From: Ruminococcus sp. AF41-9
GTDB lineage: Bacteria > Bacillota > Clostridia > Lachnospirales > Lachnospiraceae
Reading direction: 5' to 3'
DNA: 64,000 nt
Assembly: GCF_003477525.1 (NCBI RefSeq)
Contig: NZ_QUDO01000016.1
Span: forward strand, 1-64,000
In this document: positions 25,323 to 34,331 of the stretch, piece after piece
Numbering within the stretch: the first letter of the stretch is position 1
Layout: each line of letters starts with the position of its first letter
The notes under the pieces: generated by a model
Databases searched by the model: none
What the model was told of the DNA's origin: nothing
Seen by the model: the letters and a program-made list of their open reading frames with translations, nothing else
Translations under genes and position numbers: made by a program

Positions 25323-26972
25323 ATGTACACAGGAAATTATGAGTGTCTGGAATTATTTGTAAAACCGGATGAAGGCAAAAAAGGCAGTGTGCTCCTGAAA
25401 AATGTAAAAGAAAGCACAACAGAGACAAAAGAACCAAAACATATCTATGGAAACTGGATCAAATTTCCGGTAAGCAAAGATACAGAATATGAAATCTCAA
25501 CACAGGACTGCACAATAACGTTTGCTTATTTAAGTGAATGTGAAAACATTATGGAAAATGGAATCTGTGTGTTGGATACTACAGACAATTATAAAGAAAT
25601 GAATAAAGAAGAGTTCCTTCATTTCATAGATACTCCATACAGAGAACAGTATCATTTTTCGCCGGTTGTGAACTGGAATAATGATCCTAACGGACTTTGC
25701 TGGTTTAAGGGCTATTATCACCTTTTCTATCAGATGAATCCTTTTGGACAGGAGTGGAATAATATGTACTGGGGACATGCAGCAAGTAAGGATTTGGTGC
25801 ATTGGACACATCTTCCGGTTGTATTAGAGCCTCAGGAAGAAATTCTGGATAATCTTGCGATTAAAGGAGGTGCTTTCTCCGGAAGTGCACTTCCGATGGG
25901 AGATGAGGTGTACTTCTATCTCACAAGACATATCGGACCCCAGGATGACGGATGGGACACTATTCAGTATCAGACAATGACAAAGAGTAGCGATATGATT
26001 CATTTTGAGCCGGAAAAAGAGATTATCAGGGAGAAACCGGAAGGTACTAACTATGATTTCCGTGATCCGAAAGCAATTAAAATTGGTGAGAAATATTATA
26101 TTGTATTAGGTGCATGCGTAGATGAAAAAGGAACATTTCTTCTGTATGAATCTGAAGATGCAGAGAACTGGAAGTACAGATGTCCGCTGCTCATAGAGGA
26201 AACAAAGATCAGAACCATTGAGTGTCCGGACTTTTTCCCACTGGATGATAAATATGTAGCTATGGGCGCATGGATGAGCCATTATGATGAATACGGAAGA
26301 TTCCAGCAGTGCAGATATTATGTGGGAGACTGGAACGGTGATGCAATGGATGTCCATACGCAGCAGTGGGTGGATTTTGGAAGCAACTGCTATGCTGCAC
26401 AGAGTTTTCAGCATGAAGACCGCAGGATTTTGATTGGTTGGATCAGTGATTTCTATGGAGAGCATATTGCTACAGAACCGGGAGCTTATGGAAGTATGAC
26501 TCTGCCAAGAGAACTCCATGTGAAGAATGAACATGTATATACAAAACCTGTAGAAGAAGTTTATACTCTTCTGGGTGATACAGTATATGAAGGTACTGGC
26601 AGTGAGATCAAAGTAGGATCTATTGCAGATAACAGATATTATGTATCTGTATCATTTGAAGAAACAGGAGATTTCAACATTCTTCTTGGTCAGGATGGGG
26701 ATAAATCCATCAGTCTGACTGCAGAAGGGGGAAAAGTATTCTTTAAAATGGCCGGTGTGAAGAGCGATAAGGTACAGTTTGTTTCCTCTGTGGAGAAATG
26801 CAGAAATGCAGAAATTTTTGTAGACGGAAGAACAATAGAAGTATATTTAAATGATGGAGAAGATGCAGGAACCAGACTGTTTTACAATAGCAGCAGACAG
26901 GGAATCTTCTGTCTGAACAGTGATACAGAAGCGCAGGTTAAAATCTGTGAAATGAAATCTATCTGGAAATAA
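25323..26972 (+). CDS. GH32 beta-fructosidase (sucrose/fructan hydrolase)
   Basis: The product has 549 residues. The GH32 five-bladed propeller starts near residue 105, and the C-terminal beta-sandwich ends with EIFVDGRTIEVYLNDGE. Catalytic motifs are present: WNNDPNG with nucleophile Asp121, FRDP at 246-249 (transition-state Asp) and ECPD with acid/base Glu300. There is no signal peptide, so it acts in the cytoplasm on imported sucrose or fructo-oligosaccharides. An N-terminal beta-rich extension of about 100 residues precedes the catalytic domain. It is controlled by O1/O2 and probably by the LacI-type protein upstream. Confidence 0.9.
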   Translation: MYTGNYECLELFVKPDEGKKGSVLLKNVKESTTETKEPKHIYGNWIKFPVSKDTEYEISTQDCTITFAYLSECENIMENGICVLDTTDNYKEMNKEEFLHFIDTPYREQYHFSPVVNWNNDPNGLCWFKGYYHLFYQMNPFGQEWNNMYWGHAASKDLVHWTHLPVVLEPQEEILDNLAIKGGAFSGSALPMGDEVYFYLTRHIGPQDDGWDTIQYQTMTKSSDMIHFEPEKEIIREKPEGTNYDFRDPKAIKIGEKYYIVLGACVDEKGTFLLYESEDAENWKYRCPLLIEETKIRTIECPDFFPLDDKYVAMGAWMSHYDEYGRFQQCRYYVGDWNGDAMDVHTQQWVDFGSNCYAAQSFQHEDRRILIGWISDFYGEHIATEPGAYGSMTLPRELHVKNEHVYTKPVEEVYTLLGDTVYEGTGSEIKVGSIADNRYYVSVSFEETGDFNILLGQDGDKSISLTAEGGKVFFKMAGVKSDKVQFVSSVEKCRNAEIFVDGRTIEVYLNDGEDAGTRLFYNSSRQGIFCLNSDTEAQVKICEMKSIWK

Positions 26973-27035
26973 ATCCGCAGAATACAGATATTTGCTTAAA
27001 GAAATGTGTCATATATCTGACGGCAGTAAAAAAAA

Positions 27036-27049
27036 TGGTAACGGTTCCA
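27036..27049 (+). promoter_or_regulatory. Operator-like site O3 after GH32
   Basis: TGGTAACGGTTCCA is a near-perfect palindrome with the same outer TGG/CCA and spacing as O1 and O2. It lies 215-230 bp upstream of the transporter promoter, in a position suited to looping. Confidence 0.55.
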
Positions 27050-27072
27050 TAAAAATGAAAAAAATAAATAGA

Positions 27073-27118
27073 AAGAAGAGGGGGAAAATTGAGAATTCTA
27101 TTTTCCCCCTCTTCTTTT
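27073..27118 (+). terminator. Terminator between GH32 and the transporter
   Basis: A 16-bp perfect stem, AAGAAGAGGGGGAAAA with TTTTCCCCCTCTTCTT, is followed by TT. It separates the two transcription units. Confidence 0.85.
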
Positions 27119-27263
27119 GGAACGTGTAAAAAATAACAGGATATAGGAAAACTAAAGAAAAGAAAAAACAAGACACAGTTGTGAAAAATATATAAAAACA
27201 TAGTGCTGATATTGTAAAAATATACGAATTGATGCGGAAAAAGGATTTTTAAGCTAAAATCTA

Positions 27264-27393
27264 TTGACAAATAAGGCAAGAAAGATTATGATAAAACCAT
27301 CATATGAAACGGGTTCCACAACGGATTAAATAAGGCTTCTAACCACAGCAGAATAGCTGTGGTTAAAAAAGGAAATACATGGAACGGGTTTCA
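27264..27393 (+). promoter_or_regulatory. Transporter promoter with operators O4 and O5
   Basis: TTGACA (27264-27269) and TATGAT (27287-27292) have a 17-bp spacer. O4, TGAAACGGGTTCCA (27305-27318), lies just after the start point, and O5, TGGAACGGGTTTCA (27380-27393), 75 bp further. The AACGGGT core is the same as at the GH32 gene, so both units belong to one regulon. Confidence 0.8.
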
Positions 27394-27470
27394 TAAAAAC
27401 GGCATTTCCTGAACGAGATTAAGGAGATGTAACCGCAACAACCAATATATTTTATCAGGAGGAAAGAAAC

Positions 27471-28787
27471 ATGAAAAAAAGAATGAGCGTAATTCTGGCA
27501 CTCACAATGGCGGCAACTACAATGTTCAGTGCAGTACCGGCAATGGCAAAAGATGGTGATGTAGTAAACATTACAATCTGGAGTCCGACAGACAGAGAAC
27601 AGGTAGAGGCATGGTGGACAGAGAAGATTGCAGAGTGGAATGAGGCAAACCCGAATATCCAGGTTTCCCGTGAAGCAATCGACCGTTCCGATTCCTATGC
27701 ATATGATAACAAGATTGCTACAGCAGTAACATCTAATGACCTTCCGGATATCTTCTATGTAGACGGACCGCAGGTTTCCTACTATGCAGCAAACGGAATC
27801 AGTATTCCGCTGAGTGATTATTTTACAGAGGATGATCTTTCTGATTTCGTTCCTTCATCCATTGCCCAGAATACCTATGACGGACAGTTATATGCAATCG
27901 GTGCAACAGAATCTTCTGTAGCATTCTATTACAATAAAGATTACCTCAAAGAGTGCGGTGTTGATACAGATGACCTTGATTCCCGTACATTAGACAATCC
28001 GATCACATGGGATGAGATGGCAGAGATTGCTGAAAAGTGTACAACAGATAATTATGTGGGAGCACACATTATCATGGATCATGGTGAAGGTCTTCCATAT
28101 GCATTAGAGCCAATGTATATCTCTGAAGGAAAAGACTACATCAGCGAGGATGGTAAGGAAGCTGACGGATATGTAAACAGCGAAGAAGCAGTAAAAACAA
28201 CTTCTTACCTTGCGGATCTTATTGCAAAAGGATATGCAAACATTGAGCCGATCACAGATGAGTTCTTAAACGGTGCGTGTGCAACAATGCTTGGTGGTTC
28301 ATGGGAAGTTGCAACTCTGGAAGCAAATGCAGATTTTGACTGGGGTGTAACATACTATCCGGTATCTGAAACAGGTACAGCAGTTTCTCCTTGCGGTGAC
28401 TGGGCAGCAGCAGTAAGCAAGGACTGTGAAAATCCGGATGCAGCAGGCGAATTCCTTCAGTGGCTGATGAACAGCGAAAATGTAGCAACTTATGCAGCAG
28501 CAATCGCAAAACCTGCAACACGTAACTCTGCTTATGATGAAGAAGCAATGGCTGATTACAAAGAAGGAGCACGTGCACTTATGGTTGAACAGCTGAACAA
28601 CACAGCAGTTCCGCGTCCAAGAACACCTTCCTATGCAACATTCTCTTCTGCATATGCTGAAGCAATGACAAATATCCTTTCTGATGCAGCTACAAACGGA
28701 GAAGTTGATGATGATTATATCCAGTCTGAACTTGATACAGTAGCAGAAACATTCACAGAAGATTACGAAACATACTACGCTGAATAA
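27471..28787 (+). CDS. Sugar ABC transporter substrate-binding protein
   Basis: The product has 438 residues and belongs to the family 1 (maltose-type) solute-binding proteins. A Sec signal peptide ends at AMA before KDGDV; there is no lipobox Cys, unusual for a Gram-positive binding protein, so retention at the membrane must rely on other contacts or an uncleaved signal. The mature part has EWNEANPNIQVSREAIDRSD and LPDIFYVDGPQ near the N terminus. The cargo is probably a fructose-containing oligosaccharide, judged only from the shared operators with the GH32 gene. Permease genes follow. Confidence 0.85.
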   Translation: MKKRMSVILALTMAATTMFSAVPAMAKDGDVVNITIWSPTDREQVEAWWTEKIAEWNEANPNIQVSREAIDRSDSYAYDNKIATAVTSNDLPDIFYVDGPQVSYYAANGISIPLSDYFTEDDLSDFVPSSIAQNTYDGQLYAIGATESSVAFYYNKDYLKECGVDTDDLDSRTLDNPITWDEMAEIAEKCTTDNYVGAHIIMDHGEGLPYALEPMYISEGKDYISEDGKEADGYVNSEEAVKTTSYLADLIAKGYANIEPITDEFLNGACATMLGGSWEVATLEANADFDWGVTYYPVSETGTAVSPCGDWAAAVSKDCENPDAAGEFLQWLMNSENVATYAAAIAKPATRNSAYDEEAMADYKEGARALMVEQLNNTAVPRPRTPSYATFSSAYAEAMTNILSDAATNGEVDDDYIQSELDTVAETFTEDYETYYAE

Positions 28788-28802
28788 TCAGGATAGAAAC
28801 CT

Positions 28803-28833
28803 GGCCGCATCGCTTCTGCGGTGCGGCCGTTTT
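28803..28833 (+). terminator. GC-rich hairpin after the binding-protein gene
   Basis: GGCCGCA (28803-28809) pairs with TGCGGCC (28822-28828), followed by GTTTTAA. It lies between the first and second gene of the operon and probably lowers permease expression relative to the binding protein. Confidence 0.6.
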
Positions 28834-28918
28834 AAGCCCAAAGCAGAGAAACTGAGGGCAAAGTAAAATTGCAGCAGATGTTAAAGACATGCATTTGAAC
28901 AAAAAGGGGGAAAGGATT

Positions 28919-29815
28919 ATGGCTAAAACGAAGTTGACAGGCAGAAAACGTGACGAGAGAATCACTGCATATGCATTTACTGCTCCGGCAGTTATCCTTC
29001 TGATCGCATTTCTGGTTGTACCGATGATCTATACCGTTTACTATTCCGGATTTAAATATCAGATTATGAGACCGGATGCCATAAAGATGATTGGTATTGA
29101 AAACTATCAGAAACTGTTCCAGGATAAAAACTTCTGGATGGCTCTGAAAAATACTGTATATTTCACAGTAGTTGTTGTACCTGTACAGTGTATACTGGCA
29201 CTTGGACTGGCACTTCTGGTTTCAAAGAAATTCCGCGGAGTCGCAGTATTCAGAACAATGTATTTTAGTCCACAGTTAACTTCTATGGTTGTTATTTCTG
29301 TTCTGTGGTCAGTACTTTACAATGCAAATCCAAACACTGGTCTTATCAATTCTCTGCTGGTATCACTGGGAATGGATCCTATTAATTTCCTGAGCAATGA
29401 GCATACAGCCATGAACTCCATTATCTTCATGTCTGCATGGCAGGGCGCAGGTTATCAGATGATGATTTTCCTGGCAGGTCTTCAGGGAATTCCGAAAGAT
29501 CAATATGAGGCAGCATCTGTAGATGGTGCAAACAAATGGAATCAGTTCCTGTTTATCACACTTCCGGGACTGAAAGGAACTATAAAATATGTTGTTATGA
29601 TCACTATGATCCAGGCAATGAAGCTGTTCACACAGCCATACATCATGACACAGGGCGGACCAAAGAACTCCACCAAAACTCTGGTATATTACATTTATAC
29701 ACAGGGCTTCCAGAAAGGTAACTTTGGTTATGCCTGCTCAATCGCAACTGTATTCTTCGTTATTGTTGTGGCAATGTCACTGTTAATGAAGAAAGTAACT
29801 ACTGCAACTGATTAA
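28919..29815 (+). CDS. Sugar ABC transporter permease (MalF/UgpA type)
   Basis: The product has 298 residues and six transmembrane helices. The cytoplasmic EAA loop reads QYEAASVDGANKWNQFLFITLPGLK (about 198-222), which contacts the ATPase. The start at 28919 (MAKTKLTG) follows GGGGGAAAGG; the frame is open ten codons upstream. It pairs with the second permease 13 bp downstream. Confidence 0.9.
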   Translation: MAKTKLTGRKRDERITAYAFTAPAVILLIAFLVVPMIYTVYYSGFKYQIMRPDAIKMIGIENYQKLFQDKNFWMALKNTVYFTVVVVPVQCILALGLALLVSKKFRGVAVFRTMYFSPQLTSMVVISVLWSVLYNANPNTGLINSLLVSLGMDPINFLSNEHTAMNSIIFMSAWQGAGYQMMIFLAGLQGIPKDQYEAASVDGANKWNQFLFITLPGLKGTIKYVVMITMIQAMKLFTQPYIMTQGGPKNSTKTLVYYIYTQGFQKGNFGYACSIATVFFVIVVAMSLLMKKVTTATD

Positions 29816-29828
29816 GGAGGACAGGAAA

Positions 29829-30680
29829 ATGAAAAAATCATCAATGAAATTTTCAGCGACTTTTTCCAAATTTATGTTTTATTTTGGAAATATTGTCATA
29901 GGTATTATCTTTGTTTCTCCTCTGATCTGGATGATTTCCGCGTCTCTCAAACCGGAAGCTCAGATTTTTGCAAATATGAACTCACTGAAAACATTCTTTC
30001 CGGTATCTGCTTCTTTTAATAACTATATAGAAGTATTTACCAGAATGAATCTTCCTCAGGTATTTAAGAACACCTTGCTTTACATTGCGCTCATCCTGGT
30101 TCTTGATCTGCTTGTAAACTCCATGTGTGGTTATGCGCTTGCAAAATTTGAGTTTAAAGGAAAAGGCGCGATCATGAACCTGGTAGTAGCCCTGATGGTA
30201 CTTCCGATGGAAGCAATCATGCTACCGTTATATATTGAAATGTCACAGCTTGGCTGGGTAAATACACTTGCAGCACTGGTAATTCCTTTTGTAGCAAAAT
30301 GTTTCTCCATCTATATGTTCCGTCAGTTTTTCTGTGATATTCCAGATGATCTGATCGAGGCGGCTGCAATTGACGGATGTCGTCCGGCAGGAACTTTCTT
30401 CAAGATTGTTATGCCAATTTCCAAGACTGTATATGCAACTGTATTTATCCTTGATTTCGTTGCTCACTGGAATGACTTTATGTGGCCATTCCTGGTTATG
30501 ACCGGTGAAGACAAGCGTACGATCCAGCTTGCAGTTCAGTCCTTCTTCGGAACACAGCCTGTACATTACAGTGCAATCATGGCAGCACTGGTAATCTCTG
30601 CAATCCCGATGATCATCATGTTCATCTTCATGCAGAAATACTATGTAGAAGGTATTGCATCTTCCGGTATTAAAGGCTAA
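29829..30680 (+). CDS. Sugar ABC transporter permease (MalG/UgpE type)
   Basis: The product has 283 residues and six transmembrane helices, with the EAA loop DLIEAAAIDGCRPAGTFFKIVMPISK near 177-202 and the ending QKYYVEGIASSGIKG characteristic of the MalG branch. GGAGG lies just before the ATG. No ATP-binding gene follows, so the system probably uses a shared MsmK-type ATPase encoded elsewhere, as is common in Firmicutes. Confidence 0.9.
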   Translation: MKKSSMKFSATFSKFMFYFGNIVIGIIFVSPLIWMISASLKPEAQIFANMNSLKTFFPVSASFNNYIEVFTRMNLPQVFKNTLLYIALILVLDLLVNSMCGYALAKFEFKGKGAIMNLVVALMVLPMEAIMLPLYIEMSQLGWVNTLAALVIPFVAKCFSIYMFRQFFCDIPDDLIEAAAIDGCRPAGTFFKIVMPISKTVYATVFILDFVAHWNDFMWPFLVMTGEDKRTIQLAVQSFFGTQPVHYSAIMAALVISAIPMIIMFIFMQKYYVEGIASSGIKG

Positions 30681-30690
30681 GCCAATATAT

Positions 30691-30735
30691 AAAGTCCTAC
30701 AATGCGCCTGGATAGCGTTTTGTAGGGCTTTTTTT
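30691..30735 (+). terminator. Terminator of the sugar ABC operon
   Basis: AAAGTCCTACA (30691-30701) pairs with TGTAGGGCTT (30721-30730), with one mismatch, followed by TTTTT. Confidence 0.8.
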
Positions 30736-30736
30736 G

Positions 30737-30784
30737 TTAACCGAATCAAGTAAGTCTCCTGATGCAATTGCGAATATCCGCCTG
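30737..30784 (+). repeat. Repeat B, internally deleted mini-copy
   Basis: The first 20 or so bases (TTAACCGAATCAAGTAAGTC) are joined directly to the last hairpin (AATTGCGAATATCCGCCTGA), so about 110 bp of the element are missing. It starts immediately after the T run of the preceding terminator. The stretch from here to 31077 is otherwise empty, apart from a motif at 30801-30890 that resembles an insertion-sequence end. Confidence 0.75.
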
Positions 30785-31077
30785 ACTTATGAAAACACTA
30801 GAGCGTGTTTGAAAAATCATTCCCGCAATCTGCACGCCCCACTTTGCGGTATATTTTGCCCGAATTCGGTTGCCGTAGCCCGGATTTAAGATAAAATAGT
30901 GTAAAAATATGTCAAAATTTCTTATTGAAACTAAAAATATGGATGTTATGATAATGAAAGGATTCTGTTGAAATTGATATTTGTATTTCAATGGGAATTC
31001 AATTAAACCAATAGCAAAGCAGATAATTTTATTAGATGGAATTGTTATAGAAATATAGAAAACGGGGGCAAATAGAA

Positions 31078-32433
31078 ATGACAACATCTATGATAAAAGG
31101 CAATCCGCTGAAACTGATGTTACAGTTTGCGTTTCCTTTACTGTTAGGAAATTTGCTGCAACAGACCTATAATATTATTGATGCTGCAATCGTAGGCCAG
31201 ATCCTTGGCGCAAAAGCACTGGCAAGTGTAGGAGCCAGCAGCAGTATTCAGTTTCTGGTACTGGGATTCTGCATGGGAAGCTGTACAGGCTTTGGTGTTC
31301 CTGTAGCTAAATATTTCGGTGCAGAGAAAATAGAAAAAATGCGGGATTATATCTTTAATGGAGCTGTATTATGTGCAGGAATTGCAGTGATTCTGACTGC
31401 GTTATGCAGTGTTTTATGTCCTCAGATTCTGCATATTTTATCTGTACCGGAGGACATTTATGACAATGCATACAGCTATCTGCTGATTATTTTCCTGGGG
31501 ATCCCCTTTACGATTTTATATAATTACCTGTCCAGTATTTTGCGATCAGTGGGAGACAGCAGAACACCGTTTATATTTCTGGCGTTATCTGCTGTTCTGA
31601 ACATTTTTCTGGATTTATTCTGTATCGTAGTGCTGAAACTTGGATGTGCCGGAGCTGCTATTGCAACCATTTCCGCACAGGCGATCAGTGGAATCTTGTG
31701 CCTTATTTTTATTATCCGCAAAATGAAACTTCTGTGGCTCAAGAAAGAAAACAGGACAATAAAAGGGGATGCAGTAAAGGAACTTCTGGCAATGGGAATG
31801 CCTACGGGACTTCAATTCTCCATCACAGCTATCGGAAGTATGGTTATGCAGTCTGCGAACAACGGGCTTGGAAGTACATATGTATCAGCTTTTACTGCAG
31901 CAATGAAGATCAAACAGTTTACCATGTGTCCATTTGATGCTATCGCAACGTCTGCATCTGTATTCTGCAGTCAGAATCTTGGAGCAGGACAGTCTGACAG
32001 GATTAAGAAAGGATTGCGCTGTGGTATTACAGTGGGAGTAGGATATGGTATTGCGGCAGGAATTTTACTGATTTTTGCAGGGCGTACACTTTCTATGCTG
32101 TTTGTTGGAAAGAGTGCGGTGGCAGTTCTGGATGCCTCTGCCAAATACCTCAGATGTATGGGATTTTTCTACTGGAGTCTTGGTATTCTCAATGTCGCCC
32201 GTATGGTCACTCAGGGACTTGGATATTCAGGCAGAGCCGTTTTCTCCGGCGTAACAGAAATGATCGCCAGAACAGTTGTCTGTCTTGGATTTGTAGGCAC
32301 TTTTGGCTTCACAGCCATCTGCTTTGCAGACCAGACTGCCTGGATCACAGCAACCTGCTATATTTTTCCGACATGCCTGTGGTGTATCCGTAAATCTACA
32401 AGAATGCTTACAACTGATAATATGAAAAAATAA
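31078..32433 (+). CDS. MATE family efflux transporter
   Basis: The 451-residue protein has twelve transmembrane helices and the family start SMIKGNPLKLMLQFAFPLLLGNLLQQTYNIIDAAIVG. It is related to the MATE protein at 21659-23026 but clearly a different subgroup. It should export cationic drugs or metabolites by Na+ or H+ antiport. The ribosome site (GGGGGC) is weak. It stands alone and is convergent with the cfa gene. Confidence 0.9.
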   Translation: MTTSMIKGNPLKLMLQFAFPLLLGNLLQQTYNIIDAAIVGQILGAKALASVGASSSIQFLVLGFCMGSCTGFGVPVAKYFGAEKIEKMRDYIFNGAVLCAGIAVILTALCSVLCPQILHILSVPEDIYDNAYSYLLIIFLGIPFTILYNYLSSILRSVGDSRTPFIFLALSAVLNIFLDLFCIVVLKLGCAGAAIATISAQAISGILCLIFIIRKMKLLWLKKENRTIKGDAVKELLAMGMPTGLQFSITAIGSMVMQSANNGLGSTYVSAFTAAMKIKQFTMCPFDAIATSASVFCSQNLGAGQSDRIKKGLRCGITVGVGYGIAAGILLIFAGRTLSMLFVGKSAVAVLDASAKYLRCMGFFYWSLGILNVARMVTQGLGYSGRAVFSGVTEMIARTVVCLGFVGTFGFTAICFADQTAWITATCYIFPTCLWCIRKSTRMLTTDNMKK

Positions 32434-32477
32434 AGAAAACAATTATAGAAGCAAAACAGGAAAAATATCATATATAT

Positions 32478-32516
32478 ACTGCCTGGATTTCAAAAACAAA
32501 AATCCAGGCAGTTATT
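32478..32516. terminator. Bidirectional terminator
   Basis: ACTGCCTGGATTT (32478-32490) pairs perfectly with AAATCCAGGCAGT (32500-32512); T and A runs flank it. It serves the MATE and cfa genes. Confidence 0.85.
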
Positions 32517-33701
32517 TTAATACCAGCGTGTCATTGGCAGATCATTATTGATTCCTTTAGTCATCAGAATCTGGTGCAGATCAATAATTCCGTTATGGAA
32601 GGTTGCAGCACATGCTGACAGGTAAAGTTCCCACATACGCAGGAAGGATTCATCAAACATGGTCTTTTCCTTTTCTATATTCTCACGGAAATTCTTTTCC
32701 CAGTGGAGCAGAGTTTTATTGTAATGCAGACGCAGATTTTCAATGTCCAGAGTGTGGAAATTGTCCTCTGCCATATGATTCAGGATTTCTCTCAGACTGG
32801 GAACGGTTCCGCCTGGAAAGATATATTTCTTGATCCATGGATCACCCGGATGTTCTTTCAGTGCACTGATAAAATGAAGCAGGAATAATCCGCCCGGTTT
32901 CAGAACTTTCTCTACACAGTCAAGGAAGAGCTGATAATTGTCACGGCCAACATGTTCCAGCATTCCCACACTGACTACCCGGTCAAACTGATAGTTATGT
33001 TTCGGCAGATCACGGTAATCCATCAGTTCCACTGTAAGATAATCTTCCAGGCCCTGATCTTTGATGCGCTTCTGGAATTCTGTATATTGTTCGTGGCTTA
33101 AAGTGATTCCTGTACCATGTACTTTGTATTTTTTGGCAGCCTCAATCAGCAGAAAACCCCATCCGCATCCGATATCAAGAAGACTCATACCTTCTTCCAG
33201 GTGTAATTTTTTCAGAATATAATCTACTTTATTAACCTGTGCCTGATATAAAGAGTCATCGTCATGAATGAAGTAGCCACAGGAATAACTCATGGTTTCG
33301 TCCAGCCATAATTTATAAAAATCATTTCCGATATCATAGTGGCTGGTGACTTCCTTTTCCTGATTTTTTTTGGATGTAGAACTGAACATGATCTTTTTCA
33401 GAGCAGATTCATTGGTAGAAAATTTGCTCATCTGTCCCAGAAAATGATCCAGTGCCTCGTAAAGATTTCCTTCAATATCCAGATCTCCCCGCATATAAGC
33501 TTCACCTAATGCCAGGGAAGTGCTTTTGAGCAACTCGGCCAGAGGAATTGTTTTCTTAAAATTTACTGTAAATGTGGGTTCTCCCTCTCCGATCGGATAT
33601 TCGGAATTCTTAAACCTTACCAGAAATGGATAGTCTGTAAAGCGTTCAAGGAATTGCACCATTGCTTTTTCTTCAGCCTTTTCTCCTAATGTCTCAAACA
33701 T
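32517..33701 (-). CDS. cfa: Cyclopropane-fatty-acyl-phospholipid synthase
   Basis: The 394-residue enzyme uses S-adenosylmethionine to add a methylene bridge to cis double bonds of membrane phospholipid acyl chains. The N-terminal lipid-binding part (about 1-110) is followed by the methyltransferase domain, with HYDIGNDFYKLWLDETMSYSCGYF near 121-144 and the SAM-binding glycine loop LLDIGCGWGFL near 173-183. VSVGMLEHVG carries the conserved Glu-His. GGAGG precedes the ATG at 33701. The length matches E. coli Cfa. Confidence 0.9.
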   Translation of the reverse strand: MFETLGEKAEEKAMVQFLERFTDYPFLVRFKNSEYPIGEGEPTFTVNFKKTIPLAELLKSTSLALGEAYMRGDLDIEGNLYEALDHFLGQMSKFSTNESALKKIMFSSTSKKNQEKEVTSHYDIGNDFYKLWLDETMSYSCGYFIHDDDSLYQAQVNKVDYILKKLHLEEGMSLLDIGCGWGFLLIEAAKKYKVHGTGITLSHEQYTEFQKRIKDQGLEDYLTVELMDYRDLPKHNYQFDRVVSVGMLEHVGRDNYQLFLDCVEKVLKPGGLFLLHFISALKEHPGDPWIKKYIFPGGTVPSLREILNHMAEDNFHTLDIENLRLHYNKTLLHWEKNFRENIEKEKTMFDESFLRMWELYLSACAATFHNGIIDLHQILMTKGINNDLPMTRWY

Positions 33702-33854
33702 AATAGTTTACCTCCTTTAACACAAAACTATGATACACCTTTGGGGGCGCTTATCGTCAAGGGGAGAATTAAACAAAGATATCTGGGAAATTGGTCAGAC
33801 TTGTGGCAGAATAATGGAAATAGAAGAAGAAACAGAAAGTTCACAAAAAACATC

Positions 33855-33883
33855 TTGACCATCAAAGAAACACAAGTTATAAT
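33855..33883 (+). promoter_or_regulatory. Strong promoter upstream of the urease operon
   Basis: TTGACC (33855-33860) and TATAAT (33878-33883) have a 17-bp spacer. The start point near 33890 is about 125 nt before ureA. Confidence 0.85.
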
Positions 33884-33907
33884 CCCCTATATAAAAATTT
33901 TCGTGCA

Positions 33908-33957
33908 AAGAGCAGACAATGGGGTCTGAGAAAGAATCCCATTGTCTGCTCTTTTTT
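33908..33957 (+). terminator. Perfect terminator in the urease leader
   Basis: AAGAGCAGACAATGGG (33908-33923) pairs without mismatch with CCCATTGTCTGCTCTT (33938-33953), and T follows. It starts only about 18 nt after the predicted transcript start. It would give an RNA of about 65 nt unless read-through is permitted, so it is either an attenuator or the end of a small RNA. A second possible -10 (TATAAT near 33981) lies downstream of it. Confidence 0.85.
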
Positions 33958-34014
33958 GTGTGCTGCGAGGATTTTTACATATTATAATCCGCACAATTCG
34001 AGAGGAGGAATATC

Positions 34015-34317
34015 ATGAGGCTGAATCCCAAAGAACAGGAAAAATTAATGCTTCATATGGCAGGAAATCTTGCAAAAGAGAGAAAGGAAAGAGGTCTGAA
34101 ACTGAATTACGTGGAGGCACTTGCGTATATCAGTTCTGAACTCCTGGAGCTTGCAAGAGATGGTAAAACAGTGGTAGAGCTGATGCAGCTTGGAACCAAG
34201 ATCCTTACAAAGGATGACGTAATGGACGGTGTTGCTGATATGATCGGTGAAGTCCAGGTAGAAGCGACATTCCCGGATGGAACCAAACTTGTGACAGTAC
34301 ACAATCCAATTCAGTAA
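34015..34317 (+). CDS. ureA: Urease gamma subunit
   Basis: This 100-residue subunit is of standard length for separate gamma subunits and starts [17 protein letters not shown], the family signature; [19 protein letters not shown] follows near 40. It packs on the alpha subunit in the (alpha-beta-gamma)3 enzyme that hydrolyses urea to ammonia and carbamate. AGAGGAGG lies 9 nt upstream. It is the first gene of ureABCIEFGD. Confidence 0.95.
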   Translation: MRLNPKEQEKLMLHMAGNLAKERKERGLKLNYVEALAYISSELLELARDGKTVVELMQLGTKILTKDDVMDGVADMIGEVQVEATFPDGTKLVTVHNPIQ

Positions 34318-34331
34318 GGAGGAAAATGAGC

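Noticed and set aside
27305..27318. CcpA cre site at the transporter promoter
   Set aside because: The sequence lacks the correct spacing around the central CG and matches the local 14-bp operator better.
33741..33929. A 62-codon plus-strand frame before the urease operon
   Set aside because: No ribosome site, and it runs across the promoter and terminator of the urease leader.
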